Origin: Burkholderiales bacterium
GTDB taxonomy: Bacteria > Pseudomonadota > Gammaproteobacteria > Burkholderiales > SG8-41
Assembly (NCBI GenBank): GCA_022841375.1
Contig: JALHRQ010000001.1
Location: 186,001-250,000, forward strand
Direction: 5' to 3'
DNA length: 64,000 bases
The number at the start of each line of letters is the position of its first letter. The stretch's first letter is position 1. Below are positions 1 to 9,463 of the stretch, piece after piece. The position numbers were made by a program, and so were the translations under genes. The notes beneath the pieces are model-generated. The model was not told where the DNA came from. It made no database searches and worked only from the letters and a program-made list of their open reading frames with translations.

Positions 1-367
1 CCATATCCGAAAGCACAAGGTCCACCGGCCGGCCATCGAGCCATTTTTCGACTTCCGCGAGCACGGCATCATCGCCGAAGTCGCCCTGAACAAAGCGCAC
101 GCCGGAAACCGGCAGCATTTCCAGCAAATCGACCCCGATCACACGCCCTTCGGGGCCAACCACACGGCCGGCCACCTGCGACCACCCGCCGGGTGCGGAT
201 CCGAGATCGACGACGACCATGCCGGGTTTCAGCAGATTGTCGCGCTCGGCCAGTTGCTGCAGCTTGTAGGCGGCGCGCGAGCGCATGCCCTCCGTCTGTG
301 CCTTTCGCACATACGGATCGTTCACATGCTCGTGCATCCAAGCCTTGCTGGTCTTGTTTTTCGCCAT
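1..367 (-). CDS. rlmE: 23S rRNA (uridine-2'-O)-methyltransferase RlmE, partial (C-terminus outside window)
   Basis: This gene methylates the 2'-O of U2552 in 23S rRNA of the 50S subunit, using SAM. I translated it directly, because the ORF track does not list this frame. It begins [14 protein letters not shown] at the ATG at 367 and reads open to the left edge. The SAM-binding motif [14 protein letters not shown], lies near residue 53. The lysine in AAYKL and the aspartate in the final LSDM match the first two members of the family's K-D-K-E catalytic tetrad. The rest is cut off by the window. It is divergent from yhbY, 56 bp away, a classic proteobacterial arrangement. Only the truncation limits certainty. 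Confidence 0.93.
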   Translation of the reverse strand, partial: MAKNKTSKAWMHEHVNDPYVRKAQTEGMRSRAAYKLQQLAERDNLLKPGMVVVDLGSAPGGWSQVAGRVVGPEGRVIGVDLLEMLPVSGVRFVQGDFGDDAVLAEVEKWLDGRPVDLVLSDM

Positions 368-423
368 GCTCAGAACACCGATCTGCAGGCCGCGCATGCA
401 GCACGACCTGTTAAACTGCGCCC

Positions 424-795
424 ATGATTACCCTCAATGCCGCTCAACGCCGCGTACTCAAGGCGCGGGCTCACCCGCTGCATCCCGTCGTGATGATCAG
501 CGATGCCGGCCTGACGCCGTCCGTGCTGCATGAAATCGATGTCAATCTGAAAAGTCATGAGCTGATCAAAATCCGCGTATTTGGCGATGATCGCGCCGCG
601 CGTGCCGCCATGATCGACGACATCAGCACCAAACTGGACGCGGCTCTGGTGCAGCATATCGGAAAAATTCTGGTCATTTACCGGCCGCGCCCTGAAGATA
701 TGCAGGATGCCGGCAAAACCGGGAACAAGAAAACCGGTCGCTCACGAGCCAAAAAAGGGCCGAGACGCACCAAGCGCAGTTTCCAGATGGCATAG
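424..795 (+). CDS. yhbY: YhbY family RNA-binding protein (CRS1-YhbY/CRM domain)
   Basis: This is a small protein that associates with the pre-50S ribosomal subunit. Residues 1-95 form the single CRM domain (YhbY is about 97 residues in E. coli). The order is [19 protein letters not shown], then a helix-rich part ([21 protein letters not shown]), ending in [10 protein letters not shown] basic Lys/Arg-rich tail (residues 96-123) adds about 25 residues and probably helps bind RNA. The gene is divergent from rlmE, and the two share a short 56-bp intergenic region that must hold both promoters. The start ATG at 424 matches the family N-terminus ([10 protein letters not shown]). Confidence 0.93.
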   Translation: MITLNAAQRRVLKARAHPLHPVVMISDAGLTPSVLHEIDVNLKSHELIKIRVFGDDRAARAAMIDDISTKLDAALVQHIGKILVIYRPRPEDMQDAGKTGNKKTGRSRAKKGPRRTKRSFQMA

Positions 796-840
796 GTAAG
801 ACGCGAGGCAAGCCGCCGTTTCCGCATTCGCGGCAGAAAC

Positions 841-1299
841 TTACTTCGACCGGCCCAGCAACACGACCAGCGCAGCGCCAAGAAGGCTCTGAATGATGTA
901 GAGCACGCTGGACACCCCATGCCACGCCGCAAAGCGGTCGCGCAGCACCGACTCCATGACCTGCTTGGGCAACGCTTGCTCCTTAAGCGCCGCCATGATC
1001 GGCTGTATACCGAACTCGCCGGCACATACCAGCGCCAGCATCAGCAGCACAATCCAGAATACGCCTTGCCTGAAGGTGCTGCCTCCGTAACGCAACAAGC
1101 GAAACAGCAGCAGATAAATCGCGCAGCCAATGCCGATCCAGGCTATCAGCGAAAACAGTTTCCCGGCAATCAGCCCGGCCAGCGCGCGGTCACCAAGGCG
1201 GGAGAACAGAATGGGGGCTACGATGTAACCGATGCCCCACATCGCGCCAACCCACAGCGTCACTGCAATTGACTGCAGGGCTTCAGCCAAACGCCCCAT
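841..1299 (-). CDS. DUF4149 domain-containing inner-membrane protein
   Basis: This is a 152-residue integral membrane protein of unknown function. Four hydrophobic segments are visible, near residues 8-32 (VTLWVGAMWGIGYIVAPILF), 40-66, 78-100 and 125-148. The layout matches the DUF4149 (TMEM205-like) family, which beta- and gammaproteobacteria often carry next to greA. Its ATG overlaps the greA stop codon by one base (TGATG), so translation is probably coupled to greA. I see no catalytic motif and assign no function. Confidence 0.85.
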   Translation of the reverse strand: MGRLAEALQSIAVTLWVGAMWGIGYIVAPILFSRLGDRALAGLIAGKLFSLIAWIGIGCAIYLLLFRLLRYGGSTFRQGVFWIVLLMLALVCAGEFGIQPIMAALKEQALPKQVMESVLRDRFAAWHGVSSVLYIIQSLLGAALVVLLGRSK

Positions 1300-1778
1300 C
1301 AGACGTAGCGGATCTCGACGATTTCGTATTCGCGCACGCCGCCCGGCGCCTGCACTTCGGCGACATCACCCTCGTATTTTCCGATCAGCGCGCGCGCGAT
1401 CGGCGAGCTGATTGAAATCTTGCCCTGCTTGATGTCGGCCTCGTCGTCGCCGACGATCTGGTATGTCACCTTGCCGCCGGACGTGATGTCTTCGAGCTCG
1501 ACCGTGGCGCCGAAAACGCAGCGGCCATCCGTATCGATGGTCGCCGGGTCGATGATCTGGGCATTGGAGATTTTTGATTCGACTTCGGCGATTCGGCCCT
1601 CAATAAAACTCTGCCGTTCTTTGGCTGCGGAATATTCCGCGTTTTCGGAAAGATCGCCGTGCGAACGCGCCTCGGCAATCGCGGCGATAATCGCCGGACG
1701 CTGCACGGATTTCAATTCATGCAGCTCCGTGCGCAGCAATTCCGCACCGCGAACCGTCAAAGGCGTTTTTGTATTCAT
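1299..1778 (-). CDS. greA: transcription elongation factor GreA
   Basis: GreA binds the RNA polymerase secondary channel and stimulates cleavage of backtracked transcripts. The 159-residue length is normal. Residues 1-75 form the N-terminal coiled coil, with the tip carrying the acidic signature [15 protein letters not shown] (residues about 42-56). The C-terminal FKBP-like globular domain includes [18 protein letters not shown] and [10 protein letters not shown]. The gene lies downstream of carB with a short gap of 29 bp and is followed by the DUF4149 gene with a one-base overlap. The order carA-carB-greA is standard in this class. Confidence 0.97.
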   Translation of the reverse strand: MNTKTPLTVRGAELLRTELHELKSVQRPAIIAAIAEARSHGDLSENAEYSAAKERQSFIEGRIAEVESKISNAQIIDPATIDTDGRCVFGATVELEDITSGGKVTYQIVGDDEADIKQGKISISSPIARALIGKYEGDVAEVQAPGGVREYEIVEIRYV

Positions 1779-1807
1779 GGGTTAACCCCGGTTATTTCAG
1801 GCAGACG

Positions 1808-4800
1808 TCAGGCAACCAGCCGCTTGTGCAGATTCTGTACTGAATAAACCTGCAACTCTCTTACCTGCGCCATGCCATTGGCTGCAGCGCGCGCACCGGC
1901 GAGCGTCGTGTACAGTGTAACTCGCTGCTGCAAAGCTGCGCGGCGGATCGAGTAGGAATCGCGAATCGCCGAGCGTTTTTCTTCGACCGTGTTGATGATA
2001 AACACGATTTCGCCGTTTTTGATCATGTCAACAATATGCGGCCGGCCTTCGGCAACCTTGTTGACGCGGGTCACCGCCAGGCCGCCGGCTTCCAGCGCCT
2101 TCGCCGTGCCATGGGTGGCCACCAGCGTAAAGCCCATACCGGTCAATACGCGGGCGATATCGAGCACGCGTTCCTTGTCGGCATCCCGGAGGCTGATAAA
2201 TACCTTGCCTGATTTTGGCAGACGCTCGCCCGATCCCAGCTGTGACTTGATGAAGGCCTCGGCAAACGTCTCACCCACGCCCATCACTTCGCCGGTCGAT
2301 TTCATCTCCGGCCCGAGGATGGTGTCCGCGCCCGGGAATTTGATGAACGGGAATACGGCTTCCTTGACGCAATAATACGGCGGCACGATCTCGTGCGTGA
2401 CCTTCTGGTCCGTCAGCGAACGGCCGGCCATGCAGCGCGCGGCAATCTTGGCCAGCGGCAGCCCGGTGGCCTTGGATACAAAAGGCACTGTGCGCGACGC
2501 CCGCGGATTCACTTCCAGCACGTAGACCACGTCGCCTTCCGGGCCGTTCTGGATCGCAAACTGCACATTCATCAGGCCATTAACTTTCAGCGCCTTGGCC
2601 ATCAACACAGTCTGCCGGCGCAGCTCTTCCTGCAGTTCCGCAGACAGCGAGAACGGCGGCAGCGAACATGCCGAGTCGCCGGAATGCACGCCCGCCTGCT
2701 CGATATGTTCCATCACGCCGCCGATGATCACCTCGGTGCCGTCACTGATCGCATCTACGTCCACCTCAATGGCGTCGTTGAGAAAACGATCCAGCAGCAC
2801 CGGCGAATCATTTGACACCTTGATCGCCTCGCGCATGTAACGCTCGAGCTCACTCTGTTCATGTACGATTTCCATCGCGCGGCCACCCAGCACGTAGGAC
2901 GGGCGCACCACCAGCGGATAACCGATCTCGGCCGCCGCGGCGAGCGCCTTCTGCGCGCTGCGCGCAGTGCGGTTGGGCGGCTGCTTCAGCTTCAGCTTGG
3001 TCAGCAGTTTCTGGAAACGTTCGCGGTCTTCGGCAACGTCGATCGAATCCGGAGACGTGCCGATGATGGGCACGCCGTTGGCTTCGAGGTCACGCGCCAG
3101 TTTCAGCGGTGTCTGGCCGCCGAACTGCACGATCACGCCCACCGGTTTTTCCAGGGCAACAATTTCCAGCACGTCTTCCAGCGTCAGCGGCTCGAAATAC
3201 AGCCGGTCCGAGGTGTCGTAATCGGTGGAAACAGTCTCCGGATTGCAGTTGACCATGATGGTCTCGAAACCGTCTTCACGCAGCGCCAGCGCGGCATGCA
3301 CGCAGCAATAGTCGAATTCGATGCCCTGACCGATGCGGTTGGGTCCGCCACCGAGAACCATGATCTTCTTGCGGTCGGTGGGCTGCGCTTCGCAGTCCTC
3401 TTCATAGGTCGAATACAGGTACGCCGTGCTGGTTGAAAACTCGGCCGCGCAGGTATCCACACGTTTGTATACCGGACGCACCCCCAGTGTGTGACGGTGC
3501 GCACGCAAAACATCCTGCTCGACCAGCAGCAACTTGGCCAGGCGGCGGTCGGAAAATCCGGCACGCTTCAGCCTGCGCATGTCGGCAACATCGATATCTT
3601 CCAGCTTGCGGCCGACCAGCATTTTTTCCTGGCGGACGATGTCTTCAATCTGCGCCAGGAACCATGGATCGATATGCGAAAAACCGTTTACTTCGTCGAG
3701 CGTCATGCCGCAGCGGAAGGCATCCGCGACGTAAAAGATGCGTTCCGGACCCGGATCGCCCAGTTCGTTTTCGATGGCGTCGATGTCGGTCGTCTTCTCA
3801 TCGAAACCGTCAACACCGGTTTCCAGGCCGCGCAACGCCTTCTGCATTGATTCCTGGATGGTGCGGCCCATCGCCATCACCTCGCCCACCGACTTCATCT
3901 GCGTGGTCAGGCGGTCATCGGCTTGGGGGAATTTCTCGAACGCGAAGCGCGGAATCTTGGTGACGACATAGTCGATGCTCGGCTCGAACGACGCCGGGGT
4001 CGCGCCGCCGGTGATCTCATTGCGCAATTCGTCCAGCGTGTAGCCAATCGCCAGTTTCGCGGCGACCTTGGCAATCGGAAATCCCGTGGCTTTCGAGGCA
4101 AGCGCCGATGAACGCGACACGCGCGGGTTCATCTCGATGATGACCATTCGCCCGTCTTTGGGATTGATGCCGAACTGCACGTTTGAGCCGCCGGTTTCGA
4201 CCCCGATCTCGCGCAGGCACGCGATCGAGGCGTTGCGCATGATCTGGTATTCCTTGTCAGTCAACGTCTGTGCCGGCGCCACGGTGATCGAGTCACCGGT
4301 ATGCACTCCCATCGGATCAAAATTTTCGATCGAGCAGATGATGATGCAGTTGTCGGCGCGGTCGCGCACGACTTCCATCTCATACTCTTTCCAGCCGATC
4401 ACCGACTCCTCAACCAGCACTTCCTTGGTCGGGCTGGCGTCGAGGCCGCGTTCGATGATGGCGACAAACTCCTCGCGGTTATAGGCGATGCCGCCGCCGG
4501 TGCCGCCCAAGGTGAACGACGGACGGATAATGGTCGGGTAACCGACCATCGCCTGCACCTGCAGCGCCTCTTCCATGCTGTGCGCCAGCGCCGAGCGAGG
4601 GCTGTCGAGCCCGATTTTCGCCATCGCCTTCTTGAATTTTTCGCGGTCTTCGGCCTTGTCAATCGCCTCTTTCGAAGCGCCGATCATCTCGACCTTGTAC
4701 TTTTCGAGCACGCCGTGTTTTGCCAGATCGAGCGCGCAGTTGAGCGCGGTCTGGCCGCCCATGGTCGGCAGAAGCGCATCGGGCCGCTCGACGGCGATTA

Positions 4801-5029
4801 TTTTCTCCACCACCTGCCAGGTCACCGGCTCGATATAGGTCGCATCGGCCATGCCCGGATCGGTCATGATCGTCGCCGGATTGGAATTCACCAGGATGAC
4901 GCGATAGCCTTCTTCGCGAAGCGCCTTGCAGGCCTGGGCGCCGGAATAATCGAACTCGCAGGCCTGGCCGATGATGATCGGGCCGGCACCGATGATGAGA
5001 ACTGATTTGATGTCTGTGCGTTTGGGCAT
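1808..5029 (-). CDS. carB: carbamoyl-phosphate synthase large subunit
   Basis: CarB makes carbamoyl phosphate from bicarbonate, two ATP and ammonia channelled from CarA, feeding pyrimidine and arginine synthesis. The 1073-residue length matches the E. coli protein. It shows the duplicated ATP-grasp architecture. The first half begins [21 protein letters not shown] and carries [10 protein letters not shown]. The second half repeats this as [19 protein letters not shown] and [12 protein letters not shown]. The C-terminal allosteric domain (about residues 935-1073) is of the MGS type, with [19 protein letters not shown]. Its start lies 2 bp after the carA stop, so the pair is cotranscribed. Confidence 0.98.
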   Translation of the reverse strand: MPKRTDIKSVLIIGAGPIIIGQACEFDYSGAQACKALREEGYRVILVNSNPATIMTDPGMADATYIEPVTWQVVEKIIAVERPDALLPTMGGQTALNCALDLAKHGVLEKYKVEMIGASKEAIDKAEDREKFKKAMAKIGLDSPRSALAHSMEEALQVQAMVGYPTIIRPSFTLGGTGGGIAYNREEFVAIIERGLDASPTKEVLVEESVIGWKEYEMEVVRDRADNCIIICSIENFDPMGVHTGDSITVAPAQTLTDKEYQIMRNASIACLREIGVETGGSNVQFGINPKDGRMVIIEMNPRVSRSSALASKATGFPIAKVAAKLAIGYTLDELRNEITGGATPASFEPSIDYVVTKIPRFAFEKFPQADDRLTTQMKSVGEVMAMGRTIQESMQKALRGLETGVDGFDEKTTDIDAIENELGDPGPERIFYVADAFRCGMTLDEVNGFSHIDPWFLAQIEDIVRQEKMLVGRKLEDIDVADMRRLKRAGFSDRRLAKLLLVEQDVLRAHRHTLGVRPVYKRVDTCAAEFSTSTAYLYSTYEEDCEAQPTDRKKIMVLGGGPNRIGQGIEFDYCCVHAALALREDGFETIMVNCNPETVSTDYDTSDRLYFEPLTLEDVLEIVALEKPVGVIVQFGGQTPLKLARDLEANGVPIIGTSPDSIDVAEDRERFQKLLTKLKLKQPPNRTARSAQKALAAAAEIGYPLVVRPSYVLGGRAMEIVHEQSELERYMREAIKVSNDSPVLLDRFLNDAIEVDVDAISDGTEVIIGGVMEHIEQAGVHSGDSACSLPPFSLSAELQEELRRQTVLMAKALKVNGLMNVQFAIQNGPEGDVVYVLEVNPRASRTVPFVSKATGLPLAKIAARCMAGRSLTDQKVTHEIVPPYYCVKEAVFPFIKFPGADTILGPEMKSTGEVMGVGETFAEAFIKSQLGSGERLPKSGKVFISLRDADKERVLDIARVLTGMGFTLVATHGTAKALEAGGLAVTRVNKVAEGRPHIVDMIKNGEIVFIINTVEEKRSAIRDSYSIRRAALQQRVTLYTTLAGARAAANGMAQVRELQVYSVQNLHKRLVA

Positions 5030-5031
5030 TT

Positions 5032-6171
5032 TTACGTCCGCGCCGGGCGCTGCTCCATCAACTTCACGAACTTGTTGAACAGGTAATCCACGTCATGCGG
5101 GCCGGGGCTCGCCTCGGGGTGTCCCTGAAAGCAGAACGCCGGCTTGTCGGTCAGCGCAAAACCCTGCAGGCTGCCGTCAAACAGCGACACATGGGTCACC
5201 CGGGCATTGGCCGGCAGCGTCGCTGCATCCACGGCAAAACCGTGGTTTTGGCTGGTGATCATCACCCGTTTGGTATCGAGGTCCTGCACCGGGTGGTTCG
5301 CGCCGTGATGACCGAATTTCATTTTCAGCGTTTTTGCACCGCAGGCCAGCGCCAACAACTGATGCCCGAGGCAGATGCCGAATACCGGCAGATCGGCAGC
5401 GAGGAATTCACGGATCGCGCGGATCGCATAGTCGCAGGGCTCCGGATCACCGGGGCCGTTGGACAGGAATACCCCGTCGGGATTGAGCTTCATCACATCG
5501 GCGGCGGCAGTCTGCGCCGGCACCACCGTGAGCTTGCAGCCGCGTGACGCCAGCATCCGCAGGATGTTGCGTTTGACACCGAAATCATAGGCGACAACAT
5601 GAAAACGCGTATCGGCGCGCTTGCCATATCCCTCACCCAGTTTCCACTCGGTTTCATCGGTCTCGTAAGGCTGGGTGCAGGACACCACCTTCGCCAGATC
5701 CATGCCGACCAGTCCGGGGAAGGCGCGTGCAGCCTGAAGCGCGGCCTGCTCATCAATCTTGCCGGCCATGATGCAGCCTTCCTGCGCCCCCTTGTCGCGT
5801 AGCAGGCGCGTCAGCTTGCGGGTATCGATATCGGCAATGGCGACAATGTTTTCGCGTTTCAGGTAATCGCTGAGATTCCAGTTTTCGCGGAAATTCGACG
5901 AACGCAGTGGCAGGTCGCGGATCACCAGGCCTGCGGCCTGTACTTTTTCGGACTCGACGTCCTCGGTATTCGCGCCGGTATTGCCGATGTGCGGGTAAGT
6001 CAGGGTAACGATCTGCCGGCAATACGACGGATCGGTAAGGATTTCCTGGTAACCGGTCAGCGCGGTGTTAAACACCACTTCGCCGGCCACGATACCCTCG
6101 GCGCCGATCGCGGAGCCTCGAAATACCGTGCCATCCTTGAGTACGAGAATGGCGGGCGTGCGCGATGACAC
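5032..6171 (-). CDS. carA: carbamoyl-phosphate synthase small (glutaminase) subunit
   Basis: CarA hydrolyses glutamine and passes ammonia to CarB. The 379 residues comprise an N-terminal CPSase small-chain domain (about 1-150) and a class I glutamine amidotransferase domain. The nucleophile Cys is in [15 protein letters not shown] (near residue 270) and the His-Glu pair is in [13 protein letters not shown]. The initiator is GTG at 6171, preceded by AGGAG with a six-base spacer. A sigma70-like promoter lies about 80 bp upstream (listed separately). CarB follows after 2 bp. Confidence 0.97.
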   Translation of the reverse strand: MSSRTPAILVLKDGTVFRGSAIGAEGIVAGEVVFNTALTGYQEILTDPSYCRQIVTLTYPHIGNTGANTEDVESEKVQAAGLVIRDLPLRSSNFRENWNLSDYLKRENIVAIADIDTRKLTRLLRDKGAQEGCIMAGKIDEQAALQAARAFPGLVGMDLAKVVSCTQPYETDETEWKLGEGYGKRADTRFHVVAYDFGVKRNILRMLASRGCKLTVVPAQTAAADVMKLNPDGVFLSNGPGDPEPCDYAIRAIREFLAADLPVFGICLGHQLLALACGAKTLKMKFGHHGANHPVQDLDTKRVMITSQNHGFAVDAATLPANARVTHVSLFDGSLQGFALTDKPAFCFQGHPEASPGPHDVDYLFNKFVKLMEQRPART

Positions 6172-6249
6172 AACAAGCTCCTGATTTTATTGGGTTTGAT
6201 ACGACAAGCGGGAGGGGTTTGGGCCCGTCCCGCTGTTCTTGGAGTCGGA

Positions 6250-6278
6250 ATTATACGCGAGCGCGGGTGGCCCGACAA
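6250..6278 (-). promoter_or_regulatory. sigma70-like promoter of carAB
   Basis: On the minus strand a perfect TATAAT (6255-6250) lies 17 bp downstream of TTGTCG (6278-6273). This would start RNA near 6243 and give a leader of about 70 nt before the carA GTG. The leader holds a G+C-rich inverted repeat (GCGGGA...TCCCGC, 6208-6233). No U-tract follows the repeat, so I do not call it a terminator. Confidence 0.6.
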
Positions 6279-6341
6279 ACCACGCAGCCACCCTTGCTGC
6301 AAAATCAGCGGCTTGGCGTCGGCCCGCCGCCGACATTCCGC

Positions 6342-7160
6342 CTATTTCAGACCCAGCACGTCCCACATGTCGTAAAGACCCGCCGGTTTATCCATCAGGA
6401 ACTGCGCAGCGCGCAGCGCCCCCTGCGCATAAGTCGAGCGACTGCTGGAGCGATGGGTAATCTCGACGCGCTCGCCGGTCCCCGCAAACAGTACCGTGTG
6501 ATCGCCGACGATATCGCCGCCGCGGATGGTGGCAAAACCAATGCTGCCGGGCTTGCGCTCGCCGGTGTGGCCTTCGCGCGCATAGACCGCACAATCGGAC
6601 AGTTTTTTACCCATCGCGCCGGCCACCACTTCACCCATTTTCAGGGCGGTGCCCGAAGGCGCATCGACCTTGTGTTTGTGGTGCGCTTCGATGATCTCGA
6701 TATCGTGGTCGGGTCCCATTGCCTGCGCCGCCAACGCGATCAATTTCAGCGTGACATTGACGCCGACGCTCATGTTCGGCGCGAAAACGATGCCGATTTC
6801 CCGCGCAGCATCGGCGATCGCCTTTTTGCCGGCGTCGTCAAAACCAGTGGTTCCGATCACCATGTTGACCTTGAGCCGGCGACACATCGCGAGATGCTGC
6901 AACGTGCCTTCGGGGCGGGTGAAGTCAATCAGCACGTCGCAACCGGCCAGCGCCTGCTCGGGCCTGTCACTGATCAGCACACCGCGCGGTGCGCCCACCA
7001 ACTCTCCGGCATCACGCCCTACCTGGGGGCTGCCTGCGACTTCCAGCGCAGCGGCCAGCGCAGCCCCGGCGTCTTGCGTCACCGCTTCCAGCAGCATGCG
7101 CCCCATGCGCCCGCCACTGCCGGCAATCGCTATCCGTGTGGGTTTGCTGGCCATGGTCAT
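6342..7160 (-). CDS. dapB: 4-hydroxy-tetrahydrodipicolinate reductase
   Basis: DapB reduces the DapA product to tetrahydrodipicolinate in the lysine/diaminopimelate pathway, in the cytosol. The 272-residue length is typical. The N-terminal Rossmann fold begins [19 protein letters not shown]. The catalytic and substrate-binding motif [18 protein letters not shown] sits near residue 158, with the family His pair and Lys present. The ATG overlaps the bamE stop by four bases (ATGA), so translation with bamE is probably coupled. An in-frame ATG two codons later is an alternative start. Confidence 0.97.
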   Translation of the reverse strand: MTMASKPTRIAIAGSGGRMGRMLLEAVTQDAGAALAAALEVAGSPQVGRDAGELVGAPRGVLISDRPEQALAGCDVLIDFTRPEGTLQHLAMCRRLKVNMVIGTTGFDDAGKKAIADAAREIGIVFAPNMSVGVNVTLKLIALAAQAMGPDHDIEIIEAHHKHKVDAPSGTALKMGEVVAGAMGKKLSDCAVYAREGHTGERKPGSIGFATIRGGDIVGDHTVLFAGTGERVEITHRSSSRSTYAQGALRAAQFLMDKPAGLYDMWDVLGLK

Positions 7161-7573
7161 TTTTTCTCATCAGCAGGCGGGGCTGCTGCGGGTTTTGCGT
7201 CTACCGGTGCTGCCGCTGGTTTTACCGACGTGGCACTGCCGGCGATGACATCGCCCTCGATGCGCAGCAATTCGTCACCACGGAAAATCGCGGTCACCAC
7301 GCGTTGCTCGGTGAGTTCGCCGGCCTTGTGCATCATGTAAAAATAATCCCACCGGTCGTTGCGAAACGGATCCACGATCAGCGGCGTGCCCAGAGCAAAA
7401 CGTACCTGGCTGCGGGTCATTCCCGGCTTGAGTTTCGCCACCATGTCCTGAGTCACATAATTACCCTGCTGAATGTCGATCTTGTAGGGTTTAAGCGGCA
7501 GCATCGGTGTACTGCTGCAACCCGCCAGCAGCCAAGCCGGTATCGTGAGGAATATCGTAAGGAATATTTTCAT
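7157..7573 (-). CDS. bamE: outer membrane protein assembly factor BamE (SmpA/OmlA lipoprotein)
   Basis: BamE is a lipoprotein subunit of the BAM complex, which inserts beta-barrel proteins in the outer membrane. The 138 residues begin with a lipoprotein signal peptide ending in the lipobox LAGC (Cys near residue 19). The SmpA/OmlA fold follows, with the signatures [26 protein letters not shown] and [11 protein letters not shown]-terminal tail of about 30 residues is rich in Ala, Pro and Lys. This tail is longer than in E. coli BamE and is probably disordered. The gene is divergent from fur, a conserved pairing. Confidence 0.95.
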   Translation of the reverse strand: MKIFLTIFLTIPAWLLAGCSSTPMLPLKPYKIDIQQGNYVTQDMVAKLKPGMTRSQVRFALGTPLIVDPFRNDRWDYFYMMHKAGELTEQRVVTAIFRGDELLRIEGDVIAGSATSVKPAAAPVDAKPAAAPPADEKK

Positions 7574-7683
7574 TTATTGGGGGCGCAATCGGACCATCGG
7601 TTCGAGTTCATTCGTCAATATGCTTTGCTGATATCATAGCCGAGAACCAGCTCGCATGAGCGACCCTTCCCACAGGACGAGCG

Positions 7684-8115
7684 ATGAGTTCTCCGGAACA
7701 CCTGAAAACCATCGGCCTCAAGGCCACACTGCCGCGACTGCGCATCCTCGAACTGTTTGAGAAGAGCCCGGTGCGCCACCTGGCCGCGGAAGATGTCTAT
7801 AAAAAACTGGTTGAGGAAGGAACGGATTCCGGCCTGGCAACCGTCTACCGGGTACTCACCCAGTTCGAGCAGGCCGGACTGCTGGTTCGTCACCATTTCG
7901 AATCCGGCAAAGCCGTCTACGAACTCAACCAGGGCAGCCACCATGACCACCTGGTCTGCCTGCAATGCGGCCACGTCGAAGAGTTCTACGACGCTGAAAT
8001 CGAAAAACGCCAGGAAAAGGTCGCCGAGGAACGGGGCTTCCGCATCAATGACCATTCGCTGCACATCTACGTCGATTGCACCAAGCCCGCCTGCCCGCGC
8101 AAGGGCAATCCCTGA
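7684..8115 (+). CDS. fur: ferric uptake regulator Fur
   Basis: Fur is the iron-responsive dimeric repressor. The 143 residues contain the N-terminal winged helix (KATLPRLRILELFEKSPVRHL to GLATVYRVLTQFEQAGLL). The C-terminal metal-binding and dimerisation domain carries HHDHLVCLQCGHVEEF. The first zinc pair (CLQC) is present, and a second Cys pair occurs near the C-terminus (CTKPAC). The ATG at 7684 is preceded by AGGACGAGCG. The gene is divergent from bamE across a 110-bp gap, in which I could not identify a convincing Fur box. Confidence 0.96.
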   Translation: MSSPEHLKTIGLKATLPRLRILELFEKSPVRHLAAEDVYKKLVEEGTDSGLATVYRVLTQFEQAGLLVRHHFESGKAVYELNQGSHHDHLVCLQCGHVEEFYDAEIEKRQEKVAEERGFRINDHSLHIYVDCTKPACPRKGNP

Positions 8116-8197
8116 AGCGCGGCATGCGCCGCCCTTCCCCCGCTGACCCCGGCGCGACCTGCATTAATCCGGCCGGGCGGAGCGCATCCGGTTTGCA

Positions 8198-9442
8198 ATG
8201 ATTTCCGTCGACGAACAGTCCTGGTACCGCATCGGCATCGCCCTGGGCATCGGCCTGCTGATCGGCGTTGAGCGTGAACGCCGCAAGGGCCGGGGCCCGG
8301 CGCGCGCTGAAGCAGGCATGCGCACCTTTGCCGTGGTTGCCTTACTTGGCGCCGTCACCATGCTGCTCGGCGGCGAACTGTTGCTGGCTGTCGCCATCTG
8401 CGGCGTTGCCGTCCTCGCGGCCATTGGTTACCACCGCGGCCTCAAAGAAGATCCCGGCATGACTACCGAGGTCGCGCTGCTGCTGACTTTGCTGCTGGGC
8501 GCACTCGCGATGCGCGAACCGCCGCTGGCGGCTGCACTCGGGGCCGGCGTCGCGATCCTGCTCGCCGCGCGAAGCAGGCTGCACCATTTCGCACGGCGTG
8601 TGCTGACAGAGCGTGAATTCAACGATGCACTGATACTGGCGGCAGCAACCCTGGTGGTGCTGCCGCTGATCCCCGACCGTCACATCGGGCCGTTTGAAGC
8701 CATCAACCCGCGCACTACATGGACCATTGTCGTGCTGATGATGGGCATCGGTGCCGCCGGCCACATCGCCCTGCGCGCGCTCGGGCCGCGCTTCGGCCTG
8801 GCCATTGCCGGCTTCGCCTCGGGATTCGTGTCCAGCGCCGCGACGGTCGGCAGCATGGGCACCCGCGCCCGCAATCACCCCGAAATGCTGCGTGCAGCGG
8901 CTTCGGGCGCCGTTCTGTCGACAGTGGCCACTGTCGTGCAAATGGCTGCGCTTCTGGCCGCCACCAGCATGGACATGCTGCGCGCGCTTACAATACCGCT
9001 GGCCGGATTCGGGGTTGTTGCCGTTTGCTACGGTGCGCTGTTCATGTTCCGCAACCCGATGCTGCCCTCCGGCACGCAGCAGGATCCGGGGCGCGCATTC
9101 AGTTTCAGCACGGCGCTGCTGTTCGCGCTGACCATCACCGCAGTGGTATTTGCATCAGCCGCCATTGTCTGGTGGCTGGGAGCGGGCGGCCTGATCCCGG
9201 CCGCAACCGTGACCGGATTTGCCGACGCGCACTCCACCGCCATCTCGGTCGGCTCATTGGTTGCTGCGGAAAAAATCAGCGTGGCCGAAGGTGTGCTGCC
9301 CATCCTGCTCGGCCTGACCACCAACACCATCACCAAAGTGGTGATCGCCATCGCCAATGGCGGCAGCCGTTATGCGATGCAGGTAGTACCGGGATTGTTG
9401 CTCACCATCGGTGCCGCCTGGTTGGGCTGGGCGTTACAATAA
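8198..9442 (+). CDS. MgtC/SapB family membrane protein with DUF4010 domain
   Basis: This is a 414-residue polytopic membrane protein. Residues 1-135 match the MgtC/SapB domain, including the family motif IGLLIGVERERRKG near residue 18 and a conserved MRTFAVVALLGA. The remainder (about 180-410) is the DUF4010 half, with AGFASGFVSSAATVGSMG and FADAHSTAISVGSL. About ten to twelve hydrophobic segments are visible. The family is annotated in Mg2+ homeostasis or ion transport, but the substrate here cannot be read from the sequence. It follows fur by 82 bp on the same strand and converges on recN. Confidence 0.85.
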   Translation: MISVDEQSWYRIGIALGIGLLIGVERERRKGRGPARAEAGMRTFAVVALLGAVTMLLGGELLLAVAICGVAVLAAIGYHRGLKEDPGMTTEVALLLTLLLGALAMREPPLAAALGAGVAILLAARSRLHHFARRVLTEREFNDALILAAATLVVLPLIPDRHIGPFEAINPRTTWTIVVLMMGIGAAGHIALRALGPRFGLAIAGFASGFVSSAATVGSMGTRARNHPEMLRAAASGAVLSTVATVVQMAALLAATSMDMLRALTIPLAGFGVVAVCYGALFMFRNPMLPSGTQQDPGRAFSFSTALLFALTITAVVFASAAIVWWLGAGGLIPAATVTGFADAHSTAISVGSLVAAEKISVAEGVLPILLGLTTNTITKVVIAIANGGSRYAMQVVPGLLLTIGAAWLGWALQ

Positions 9443-9463
9443 CTGCATTTATAAGCACTTGTT

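Noticed and set aside
6165-7340. 391-residue plus-strand ORF opposite dapB
   Set aside because: It is a shadow of dapB and its flanks on the other strand, with no recognisable motifs.
7574-7683. Fur box or clear sigma70 promoter in the bamE/fur gap
   Set aside because: A TATCAT at 7632-7637 has no matching -35 at proper distance, and no 19-bp Fur-like palindrome stands out.
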